DNA from: Candidatus Freyrarchaeum guaymasense
GTDB lineage: Archaea > Asgardarchaeota > Jordarchaeia > Jordarchaeales > Freyrarchaeaceae
Reading direction: 5' to 3'
Assembly (NCBI GenBank): GCA_030587405.1
Contig: JAUQZD010000043.1
Coordinates: forward strand, 58,975-122,974
DNA length: 64,000 nucleotides
The position numbers and the translations under genes were made by a program. Shown piece by piece: positions 18,151-26,224 of this stretch; within the stretch, counting starts at the first letter, position 1, and every line of letters starts with the position of its first letter. The notes under the pieces were generated by a model. It saw nothing but the letters and a program-made list of their open reading frames with translations, did no database searches and was not told the DNA's origin.

Positions 18151-21100
18151 TTAAACCATGCTTTCCAATTTTAACCTCGGGAAAATGCACATGGACATAA
18201 GCTCCTGGATCAACAGCTTGAACGCATAGCTTACAACCGCCTTCGAGATGCGTGCCTTCTCACCGCAGAGGGGGCAGTAGAGCTTCCTGTTTTGTGTTTG
18301 GACGGCAAGCGCCCCGCATTCTTCGCAAACATAGATCTCTGTTCTGTCAGACTCATCTACCAACTTTTCCTTAAGTAAGAGCGCTGCTCCCATCCCTATT
18401 AAGCAATCCCGTTCCATTTCGCCAAATCTAAGCCCTCCTTCCCTTGCTCTGCCCTCTGTCGGCTGCCTCGTCAGTATCTGCACTGGCCCCCTCGACCGTG
18501 CATGGATCTTATCAGCAACCATATGATGCAGTTTTTGGTAGTATACGACGCCTATGAAAATATCCACTTCATATTTTTCACCCGTTATTCCATTGTACAT
18601 GACTTCTTTCCCGTTATACTTGAAGCCCAAGCTTTTAAGCTCCTGACATAGATCCTCGGGTTTCTCCCCGCAGAAAGCTGTTCCATCTACCCTCCTTCCA
18701 GCTAGGCATCCCACCTTTCCTGCTAGTGACTCTATTATTTGTCCCAACGTCATTCTCGACGGAAATGCGTGAGGATTTATTATCAAGTCTGGAACTATGC
18801 CGTCCTCGGTAAATGGCATGTCCTCTTGGGGGACTATCATTCCTATTACGCCCTTTTGCCCATGCCTCGTCGCAAATTTGTCTCCAAGCTCGGGTACTCT
18901 TTGATCTCTAATTTTCACTTTTACAAGGCGATTTCCATCGATTGTCTCCGTTATTACCACCGTGTCCACGGTGCCTTTTTCCCCGTGTCTTATGCTAATG
19001 GAGGTCTCTCTTCTCGCCTGTGCAGCCACCTCAAACTCTGCTCTCTCCTCTAGGAACCTCGGCGGGCTCGTCCTACCGATTATTATTTCGCCTCCCTCGA
19101 CTTCGGTTTCAGGTTCTACGACGCCGTCTTCTGAAAGATGCCTGTACACTTCAGAGGCCCTGTACCCTCTAACGTTCGGGTCAGGAATTTCAAACCTGTC
19201 TTCCTGTCCTCCGGGATACTTTCTTTCCTCAGCTTCATAGCATCTAAAGAACGATGACCGCCCCAACCCCCGCTCAATGGACGCCTTGTTTATTATGAGA
19301 GCATCCTCTATGTTGTATCCCTCGTAGGATAAGACTGCTACTATGAAGTTTTGCCCTGCCGGCCTCTCCTCAAATCCTGAAACCTTTGCTACCCTAGTGC
19401 TAACTATGGGCACCTGAGGGTAGTGGAGAAGATGTGACCTAGTGTCCATCCTAAGCTTATAGTTTGAAGCGAATAACCCCAAAGCTTGTTTCGCCATCCC
19501 TGCCTCGTAAGTGTTTCTAGGACTCTGATTATGTTCCGCATATGGTATTATTCCCGCGGATATTCCAAGAATAGTTACTGGCGCAATTTCCAGATGAGTA
19601 GTTTCCTCCTCTACATCCTCTGGGTTCAACGCGATGTACGCTTCCTCCTCCTCCTCAGCATCTAAGTACTCAATTATACCTCTCCTTACCAAGTCGGTGA
19701 ACGTCCACTCTTTACTTCTCAGCTTCTCCGTATGTTCAGGTTTAAACTTAGGCACCCCATTCTCGACTATAATGTACGGCCTCCTTACCCGCCCAGCATC
19801 ACAATTTATTTGAACTTCATCAGCGTCATCGTAGTATGCAACGTTAACTTCGTCGCTTATCTCTCCCCTCCTTCTAAGCTTCCTAATGGTATTAGCGAGT
19901 TTTTCGGGGTCCTTATGGAACCCTACAAGCCTACCGTTCAAGAAAACCTTGGCTCCCTCTCTTCTCCCAACGCGGCTGAACTCCTCTATCGGGTGAAGCC
20001 CTAGCTCTATGAGCTTTGCCTCAATCTCTTCCTCGTTTAAGCCAACTGATATGTAAGCAAGCAAAGCGAGGTTCTTTACGAGGCCGCAGTTTGGCCCTTC
20101 AGGTGTTTCGTTTGGGCACACCTTCCCCCAATGAGTTGCATGTAAATCTCTTGCTTCGAAGTGAGGCTGACTTCGACTTAAAGGAGAAGTCACCCTTCGA
20201 AGATGGCTTAAGGTTGACATGTAGTTTGTTCTGTCGAGAAGCTGGCTAACACCCGACTTTCCTCCAACCCAGTTGCCAGTAGCGAGGGCATGATACAGCC
20301 TGTCAGTTATTACATCTGCGCGGACAGCATTAGCTATGTTACGCCGTCTACCTCGAGCAGCATTTCTCTCAAGCTGGTACTTAATGTCCTTGCATAAGTT
20401 AAGGAAAGCCACCCTGAACAAGCTCATTAGCAAACTTCCCGCTAGTTTAAGTCGCTTGTTGGCGTAGTGATCCTTATCGTCTGGCTGCCTTCGCTTCAAC
20501 GCTAACTCTATAAGGCGTTGCGCCATTTGGCCAAGGTAGAATGCCTTCTTTAACCTGTCCTCCGGCTCCGTCCCTACGTGCGGAAGCAAATACTTGTCAA
20601 GAACTTGCTCCGCCCTCTTAATCCTGTAATCCCTCGTTTGCCCCACAGCAACTCTCTTTCCTACATAGTCTAACGCATCCTCCCTTGTAGAAATCGGCGA
20701 AGCCTCATCTATTGAAAGAATAAACTCGTTCAGTATTTCCGGGTCGTCTGCCTCTATCGTACTTGCGACCTGTTGGTCGGTGACCAGTCCAAGAGCACGC
20801 ATTAAAACAACCAACGGGATCTTCCCGGGGACAGAGGGGAAAGATACCTTCAGCGTTCCATCTCTCCTTCTCTCCATGGTGACTGGCGCCCTGAAGCCCC
20901 TAGACGTACTAAACACCTTCGCTATATGAGTGATAGGTCCTCCCTTATTCACTTCTTCCACAAGGATCCTGTTAGGCGCCAAGTCTTCTTGGGTAACCAG
21001 CACTCTCTCAGATCCATTTATGATGAAGTACCCTCCGGGATCATCAGGGTCTTCCCCTATCTCTATTAGCTCTTCCTTACTCATCTCTGAAAGAGGACAC

Positions 21101-21495
21101 TTAACAGACTTCAACATTATAGGAAGCTGGCCTATGTAAACTTGAACAGGTTCTTCCTCGATTTCCCTCCCATCACCCTTGTAAACTATACTCATCTCTA
21201 AATATATAGGGGCAGAATAGGTTAGGTTTCTAATCCGCGCTTCAGCAGGCGTCAATAAGTTCCGTGAACCATCAGCCTCTTTGATGGTGGGCGGCCCAAC
21301 CTCTATCTTCCCCAGCTTAACATAGTAATCCTCTCCTTCCACATCTATTTTTCCGACCTCGTCAACCACCTCTTGCATTCCATGCTCCACAAAGTCATTA
21401 TACGAGTCTAGGTGCTGGCGGACCAGTCCCTTCTCCTCTAAGAATGCTTCAACTATCGCCCACCTGTCATCCATAGTTAACTCGTTACCTGTCAT
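18151..21495 (-). CDS. rpoB: DNA-directed RNA polymerase subunit B (unsplit)
   Basis: About 1114 residues from ATG at 21495 (GGGTG six bases upstream; a GTG three codons earlier is the alternative). It is the second-largest RNAP subunit with all conserved blocks, including [20 protein letters not shown], the [22 protein letters not shown] region, [13 protein letters not shown], the [11 protein letters not shown] active-site motif and the C-terminal zinc site (CEECGALAV...CPLCG). It is a single chain, unlike the B'/B'' split of many Euryarchaeota. The usual upstream rpoH is not present in this window, and rpoA does not follow, so the RNAP operon is dispersed. Confidence 0.97.
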   Translation of the reverse strand: MTGNELTMDDRWAIVEAFLEEKGLVRQHLDSYNDFVEHGMQEVVDEVGKIDVEGEDYYVKLGKIEVGPPTIKEADGSRNLLTPAEARIRNLTYSAPIYLEMSIVYKGDGREIEEEPVQVYIGQLPIMLKSVKCPLSEMSKEELIEIGEDPDDPGGYFIINGSERVLVTQEDLAPNRILVEEVNKGGPITHIAKVFSTSRGFRAPVTMERRRDGTLKVSFPSVPGKIPLVVLMRALGLVTDQQVASTIEADDPEILNEFILSIDEASPISTREDALDYVGKRVAVGQTRDYRIKRAEQVLDKYLLPHVGTEPEDRLKKAFYLGQMAQRLIELALKRRQPDDKDHYANKRLKLAGSLLMSLFRVAFLNLCKDIKYQLERNAARGRRRNIANAVRADVITDRLYHALATGNWVGGKSGVSQLLDRTNYMSTLSHLRRVTSPLSRSQPHFEARDLHATHWGKVCPNETPEGPNCGLVKNLALLAYISVGLNEEEIEAKLIELGLHPIEEFSRVGRREGAKVFLNGRLVGFHKDPEKLANTIRKLRRRGEISDEVNVAYYDDADEVQINCDAGRVRRPYIIVENGVPKFKPEHTEKLRSKEWTFTDLVRRGIIEYLDAEEEEEAYIALNPEDVEEETTHLEIAPVTILGISAGIIPYAEHNQSPRNTYEAGMAKQALGLFASNYKLRMDTRSHLLHYPQVPIVSTRVAKVSGFEERPAGQNFIVAVLSYEGYNIEDALIINKASIERGLGRSSFFRCYEAEERKYPGGQEDRFEIPDPNVRGYRASEVYRHLSEDGVVEPETEVEGGEIIIGRTSPPRFLEERAEFEVAAQARRETSISIRHGEKGTVDTVVITETIDGNRLVKVKIRDQRVPELGDKFATRHGQKGVIGMIVPQEDMPFTEDGIVPDLIINPHAFPSRMTLGQIIESLAGKVGCLAGRRVDGTAFCGEKPEDLCQELKSLGFKYNGKEVMYNGITGEKYEVDIFIGVVYYQKLHHMVADKIHARSRGPVQILTRQPTEGRAREGGLRFGEMERDCLIGMGAALLLKEKLVDESDRTEIYVCEECGALAVQTQNRKLYCPLCGEKARISKAVVSYAFKLLIQELMSMCIFPRLKLESMV

Positions 21496-21776
21496 CCAAA
21501 TCACCCTTCCAATAAGTAATTGGAAAAGTAAACCAGAAACTTTTTAGACAAGAACATGAAATAACACACATACAAACTTCTACTTCCTTCCATCTTAACT
21601 GCCGGAGAAAACAGAAGTCCCCAATGTATAAATTCTTTTTGCATTAGCATATACTTTTTGTTCTTTCCATTGTAGTCCTTCTCTTGCAGCAGCCAGCACC
21701 CTAGGCAATAACTTTTAATTTTAATCATACATTGCTTCATGGTTAAAAACGTAAGGCACCTTGAAAAGAGGACACT

Positions 21777-22433
21777 TCATCCCGTAAAAATCCAGAGAAG
21801 AGAAGCCATTATTAAGGTCCAGATCAATAAGGCAACGGAAACTAGCTCCCAGAAGGGGATTTCCTCCTCCCTCTCCTTAAGCACTGTTACAGGGTGGTAC
21901 ACCTTTACCTCCTTATACGCCTCTCCTGCATGTTTCCTCTGTAGTGCGCTGATCCCTACTCTTACCATTTCGTCAAGGTTAAACTCTACCTCAAAGGGAA
22001 CCTTCTTGTACTTCTCGTTCTCGACCACGTAGAAACTGCAGCTTCTCTCGTAAATCCTTCCTGTCCTCTCATATTCCACGGGGTCAACAACCAACGCTAC
22101 CGCTTGAGGGAGAAACGCTTGGTAAATCTGTTGCGTCTTAATATCAACTCCAGACATGAAATCAGCTCCCATCCCAGGATGGCTATGCCACCATCCTACT
22201 ATAACCTCCCTTCCTCCCTCCCTCTCTAACTTGTCAACCAGCTTAGCCATGGCGTTAAAGTCTACTTCCACCCGTACTCCTCTACCAACCTCTCCCATCC
22301 AAACTCCATCATACACGAGAACCCGCTCCCCTTCAACCCTACCGACAAGAAATCCTGCAACCTCCCTACTCTTCTCTCGTAAAGCCACATCAAGCACCTT
22401 AACCAAAGCCATGGGAGAAACAGCCACTTGCAC
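21777..22433 (-). CDS. Rpn11-like JAMM/MPN metalloprotease with C-terminal membrane anchor
   Basis: A 218-residue MPN+ protein, probably a zinc isopeptidase that removes ubiquitin-like modifiers. Catalytic elements are Glu24 (REVAGFLVG), His83 and His85 (GWWHSHPG), and Ser94/Asp97 (FMSGVD). The following IKTQQIYQAFLPQAVALVVDP closely resembles eukaryotic Rpn11. Eight residues separate His85 and Ser94, where the usual motif has seven. A hydrophobic helix (about residues 192-216) ends the protein and should tether it to the membrane with the catalytic domain in the cytoplasm. It is divergent from the IS element and is not in an operon with the ESCRT genes 13 kb away. Confidence 0.85.
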   Translation of the reverse strand: MQVAVSPMALVKVLDVALREKSREVAGFLVGRVEGERVLVYDGVWMGEVGRGVRVEVDFNAMAKLVDKLEREGGREVIVGWWHSHPGMGADFMSGVDIKTQQIYQAFLPQAVALVVDPVEYERTGRIYERSCSFYVVENEKYKKVPFEVEFNLDEMVRVGISALQRKHAGEAYKEVKVYHPVTVLKEREEEIPFWELVSVALLIWTLIMASLLWIFTG

Positions 22434-22579
22434 CTTAGCCCACCAACCCTCTCCTAAAAGAGAGATCCTCAGAACTATGTTTTAAATTTTTAACTCTTGC
22501 TGCGGGAAGTCTCCATCCGAAAGGGTGGAGATGAGAGCAGCCAAAAATTATCTATAGTTATTTAAACAATGACATAACT

Positions 22580-22991
22580 ATGAGATATAAGCTTGATAAA
22601 AGCAATCATTCAGTTTATGCATTACAATACCACTTGGTTCAATGTGTGAAATATAGAAGAAAAGTTTTTGACAACGAAAAGATAGTAGACTTTCTCAAGC
22701 AAAAAATTCATGAAAATTAGCCAAACTTTTGATGTTGAGGTTTTATGCGTAGAGTGTGACAAAGACCATTTCCATATGATATTCAAGGCAAAACCAACTC
22801 TGAATATACCGAAATACTTGAACGCTATAAAAACTATAACTTCGAGGGAAATTCAAAGGAAATTTCCAGAAGTAAAGAAGAAGCTTTGGAAAGGTATGTT
22901 TTGGTCAAGGAGTTATTTTCTTGCAACTACTGGGCAAGTGACTTTAGAAGTTTTGAAGAAATATGTTGAGTCTCAAGGTGAAAAACAATGA
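22580..22991 (+). pseudogene. tnpA: IS200-type Y1 transposase TnpA, frameshifted
   Basis: The frame opens at ATG 22580 (MRYKLDKSNHSVYALQYHLV, the usual TnpA start) and stops at TAG near 22715. Removing one A from the run at 22708-22712 restores the frame into KIHE-ISQTFDVEVLCVECD and the HFHMIF (HuH-type) motif, then on to the end at 22991. The C-terminal frame retains SRSYFLATTGQ. The catalytic Tyr region therefore exists but is out of frame with the N-terminus. Either the gene is dead, or a slippery A run allows some frameshifted product. Confidence 0.75.
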
Positions 22992-24125
22992 TAACTTACA
23001 AATTTAGGTTATACCCAACTAAAGAGCAAGAAGAAAAACTACTGGAGACTTTAGAAATATGTAGGCAAACTTATAATTACCTTCTCTCAAGAATTAGGAA
23101 AAGCGATAAAGTTCCAAGTAGATTAGAGTTACAGGCTGAATTACCCAATCTGAAAAAAGAAAAACCAGAATTGAAAAAAGTCTATTCAAAGGTTTTGCAA
23201 ATGGTTCTTTATCAGCTCTATTCGAATCTAAAGGCTCTATCTAAACTAAAGAAAAAAAGGTAAGAAAGTTGGAAAATTGCGTTATAAAGGAAAATGGTTC
23301 AAAACCTTTGTTTATAACCAATCTGGATTCAAAATCATAAGGACTGGTAAAAGACTGGATAGGCTACATTTGTCAAAAATTGGCAATATTCCGATTAAAA
23401 TTCACAGACCCATAGATGGGAAAATAAAGCAGGTAATAATAAAAAGGCATAACTCTGGCAAATGGTTCGCTTGCATATGTGTTGAAAAGGGAATCAAAGC
23501 GATTAGAGGAAAACCCAAGAAAGTTATAGGCATAGATGTTGGGATAAGGTATTTCCTTACAGATAGCGAGGGAAGGCAAATAGAAAATCCAAGATTTTAC
23601 GAGAAAGCCTTGAAAAGAATAAAAATCGAGCAAAAGAGGCTGTCGAGGAAAAAGAGAGGCTCAAAGAATTATGAAAAACAAAGAAAGAAATTGGCAAAGA
23701 AGTATGAGAAATTGGTAAACCAAAGGAATGATTTTCTTCACAAATTATCGAGATTTTATGTTGATACCTACGATGTTATCTGTGTCGAAAATCTAAACAT
23801 TAAAAGTATGGTAAAAAATCATAGCTTAGCCCAAAAGATATTAGATGCCTCTTGGGGTAAATTCCTTCAACTACTCGAATACAAAGCTGAAAAAGCCGGT
23901 ATTCGGGTGGTGAAAGTAAACCCAAGAGGCACATCCGAAGGGTTGAATTATAAGAATAAACTAAGAGATTACATTTCAGCATGTAGAATAAGGATGAGGG
24001 GATGGGACAGCCCTGATAGCCTGCTGGAGAGAAGACCTCTACCCAGAACCACCTCCTATATGGAGGTGGCTTCCGGGCAAGCCTTCTCGATGAATCAGGA
24101 AGCTCCCTGCGAAAGCTGGGAGTAG
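22988..24125 (+). pseudogene. tnpB: TnpB (RuvC-like, zinc-finger-less subtype), frameshifted
   Basis: The N-terminal frame (22988-23263) begins ITYKFRLYPTKEQEEKLLE. It ends after a run of A at 23249-23255; dropping one A joins it to the second frame, which continues KKVGKLRYKGKWFKTF. The second frame holds the RuvC Asp (VIGIDVGIRYFLTD), the RuvC Glu (ICVENLNI) and the third acidic site (RDYISACRI). The CxxC...CxxC zinc ribbon usual in TnpB is missing between NPRGTSEGL and RDYISA. I recall that spacing from some archaeal TnpBs, so it may be a natural subtype. The start overlaps the tnpA stop by four bases. Confidence 0.8.
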
Positions 24126-24248
24126 TTCACTTCACCAACTCTCCAAAGAAACGTGCTACAGATGGGAAAACCAAAGTTTGTAAATTGTAGGTTAGAGGTC
24201 AACGGCGAAACATTAAAAAACATTTCTCTACCGAGAAATTACTTAGGT

Positions 24249-24381
24249 GCCGCGCTGGTGTAGCCACCCATAAAGGCTGCAACGGCCAAGCATAAGGGGC
24301 TCAAGGCATATGCCTGCCCACTCGACCCCTTGACCCGGGAGGATCGCTGACCCGGGAGTTCAAATCCCGGGCGCGGCACCA
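24249..24381 (+). tRNA. tRNA-Glu(CUC) with three introns, CCA encoded
   Basis: Acceptor GCCGCGC pairs with GCGCGGC (24371-24377), then discriminator A and CCA. The D-arm GTGTAGCC...GGCCAAGCAT and the TTGACCCGGG-TTCAAAT-CCCGG end are typical of archaeal tRNA-Glu. The splice model removes about 18 bases from the D-loop (near 24266-24283). It also removes 19 bases from the anticodon loop (24302-24320 or 24303-24321), giving CTCTCGA with anticodon CUC, and 19 bases at the T-stem/T-loop border (near 24339-24357). The mature length is then 74 nt. If the second intron were at 37/38 the anticodon would read CAA (Leu), but the short variable region rules that out. Confidence 0.82.
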
Positions 24382-24467
24382 CAGCCTCTACTTCTTCTAT
24401 TCCACATCATTATTTCATCTTGTCCGTTTTCTAAATTCCTCTAAAAGCTCTTCCAGTCGCTTCCTCC

Positions 24468-25274
24468 TTAACTCTTTCTTATTGAAGTTATCTTCTCCCC
24501 TGGTCTTGGCGGTGTCAAAGTGTACGTTTCTTCAGCCTCTATCACCCCTATTTTACCCAAAAGTCCCCTCTTCATTCCGATGTATTTGCCTTTAACTTGG
24601 TATGCTATCGCATCCATTGTGAGAACAGCTGTCGCCACTACGTCGCCTTCATTTAGCCTTTCAGCCTCCATCGATCGTATGCCAAACCCTAGCCTCGACT
24701 GGCTCATAGCCCTCAGCGAAAGAGCAGGTATAATAAGCGGCTTATCCCCTTCAACCTTAGCGACAACCTTAACTGCGTTAATCCTGTTAAACTTTTCAGC
24801 AACGTTAGGGGGTATTACTCCTCCACTTCCTCCACCAGACACCGACATAACTGCTAAGGTGTCAGCTAAAATATTAATCCTCGATTTTGCCCTCTTAACC
24901 TGCCATACTTCTTCAACTCTGATCACACCTGCCGACCTAGCACCAGTATACGCATTATACCTGAACAACGGGATCTCTGATATGAAGTCGTAATACTTGC
25001 CTCTTTTCTCAAATCCCTCAAAGACTCCTCTAACAACATAGTTGTCAAGTCTCTCTGTTATAACACATGTACAGACAGCGCACCCATCCACCAAGTTCCT
25101 CTTCGTCTTCACCATCATAAACTCTCCAAAAACTAAAGTTTCCTCGTCAAACGCCCTGATGGAAATAACCGGAACAACGTTTGGCCTTCCATCCAGCCCT
25201 ATCGTGGCCAGAAACTTTCCAGCCAACTCTAAGTTAAACGCCTCGACAGCATCTGAAGTAAGAACCACGATCAC
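24468..25274 (-). CDS. FMN-binding (pyridoxamine-phosphate-oxidase-like) protein
   Basis: A 268-residue protein of the split-barrel flavin-binding type. The opening LAGKFLATIGLDGRPNVVPV strand-turn-strand is the hallmark of PNPOx-like domains, and a similar unit appears to follow in the second half. It is the last gene of the glycyl radical operon, and its start overlaps the activase stop by four bases. Its role there is not established; it might reduce a quinone, flavin or small metabolite linked to the pathway. Confidence 0.65.
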   Translation of the reverse strand: MIVVLTSDAVEAFNLELAGKFLATIGLDGRPNVVPVISIRAFDEETLVFGEFMMVKTKRNLVDGCAVCTCVITERLDNYVVRGVFEGFEKRGKYYDFISEIPLFRYNAYTGARSAGVIRVEEVWQVKRAKSRINILADTLAVMSVSGGGSGGVIPPNVAEKFNRINAVKVVAKVEGDKPLIIPALSLRAMSQSRLGFGIRSMEAERLNEGDVVATAVLTMDAIAYQVKGKYIGMKRGLLGKIGVIEAEETYTLTPPRPGEKITSIRKS

Positions 25275-26224
25275 ACCTCCCTCTTAACCATACCACTCCA
25301 GACAACATTACTTACTCCCTCCTCTTCAGCCACCCTGGCAAGCTCCTCCATTTCATCTCTCCTCATTAGCCGCACCCCCTCCAAAGGAAACCTCATGCCA
25401 AGACGCCGATATTTAGAAATACAAAGATTATTAAAAGCAAGCAAATCATAACGCTCAACAGTTGGCAGCTTCTCCACGATAAACCTCGCAGCAGCCCTAA
25501 CATTCTCCTCATCACTAGTAAACCCGGGAATAATAGGAGTCCTAACCCACATACGAACACCCTCTTCAGCGATCTTAACAGCATTATCCCATATCAAACT
25601 TGGATCAACTCCCGTAAACTCCCGGTGCTTCGCTGGATCCATCACCTTAAGATCATACAACACTAAATCCACATACCTCAAAACTTCCCTAAACCTCTTC
25701 CAAGGCGCAAAACCACTAGTATCCAACGCAATGTGCACTCCATAATCCTTAAGGGAAGGAAGTACCTTCATTAAAAATTTAGCCTGTAACATGGGCTCAC
25801 CCCCAGAAAAGGTGACACCGCCATCTGAAGAATCATAGAACACCCTGTCCCGCAAAACCTCCTCCACTAACCCTTCAACACCATACTCCACCCCTATAAC
25901 CTCTAATGCCCCCGTAGGACAAGCCTTAACGCACAATCCACACACGGTACACCGCTCTCTATCAATATGCAATCCCTCTCTCCTAAGTTCAAGCGCTCTA
26001 ACATTACAAGCCTTAATGCAAGCTCTAACACCCATACACCTTACATCATACCACACGAGCTCTGGCCTCGGATTAATTCCCTCAGGATTTTGACACCAAA
26101 CACATTGCAAAGGACATCCTTTCATAAAAACAGTCGTCCTAATCCCTGGACCATCCTCGGTGGAAAACCTTTGAATGTTAAAAATAATAGCTCTCGAATC
26201 CACTTCCATCAGATCCCGTGGCAA
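25271..26224 (-). CDS. Glycyl radical enzyme activase (radical SAM)
   Basis: A 317-residue radical SAM enzyme that installs the glycyl radical on the enzyme encoded directly upstream. The N-terminus reads FNIQRFSTEDGPGIRTTVF, followed by CPLQCVWC, the CxxxCxxC cluster site. Two ferredoxin-type segments (near CMGVRACIKAC and CTVCGLCVKACPTGA) bind auxiliary clusters, a feature of activases serving dehydratase- or decarboxylase-type glycyl radical enzymes and absent from the simple PflA form. The SAM-binding FSGGEPMLQ is present. The start codon overlaps the end of the glycyl radical enzyme gene by 16 bases. Confidence 0.92.
   Translation of the reverse strand: MPRDLMEVDSRAIIFNIQRFSTEDGPGIRTTVFMKGCPLQCVWCQNPEGINPRPELVWYDVRCMGVRACIKACNVRALELRREGLHIDRERCTVCGLCVKACPTGALEVIGVEYGVEGLVEEVLRDRVFYDSSDGGVTFSGGEPMLQAKFLMKVLPSLKDYGVHIALDTSGFAPWKRFREVLRYVDLVLYDLKVMDPAKHREFTGVDPSLIWDNAVKIAEEGVRMWVRTPIIPGFTSDEENVRAAARFIVEKLPTVERYDLLAFNNLCISKYRRLGMRFPLEGVRLMRRDEMEELARVAEEEGVSNVVWSGMVKREV

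Larger units (their letters stand above)
22500..24131 (+). mobile_element. IS200/IS605-type element, both genes frameshifted
   Basis: The element carries a tnpA-tnpB pair. A hairpin near the left end (22511-22530, CTCCATCC-GAAA-GGGTGGAG) suits TnpA recognition of a subterminal stem-loop. At the right end, hairpins lie at 24049-24069 (CCACCTCC-TATAT-GGAGGTGG) and around 24104-24120 (CTCCC...GGGAG), followed by TAGTTCAC, a typical right-end cleavage sequence of archaeal members. The boundaries are estimates. The right-end hairpins overlap the 3' end of tnpB, the region that encodes guide RNA in TnpB systems. Confidence 0.75.

Noticed and set aside
21501..21740. 79-residue minus-strand frame upstream of rpoB, where rpoH often lies
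   Set aside because: Composition is Lys/Tyr/Cys-rich with no resemblance to RpoH, and it overlaps the rpoB start and promoter region.
24249..24381. Reading this tRNA as tRNA-Leu(CAA) with a canonical 37/38 intron
   Set aside because: The variable region is four bases, too short for Leu, while the D-arm and T-arm match archaeal tRNA-Glu; splicing to CTCTCGA fits better.
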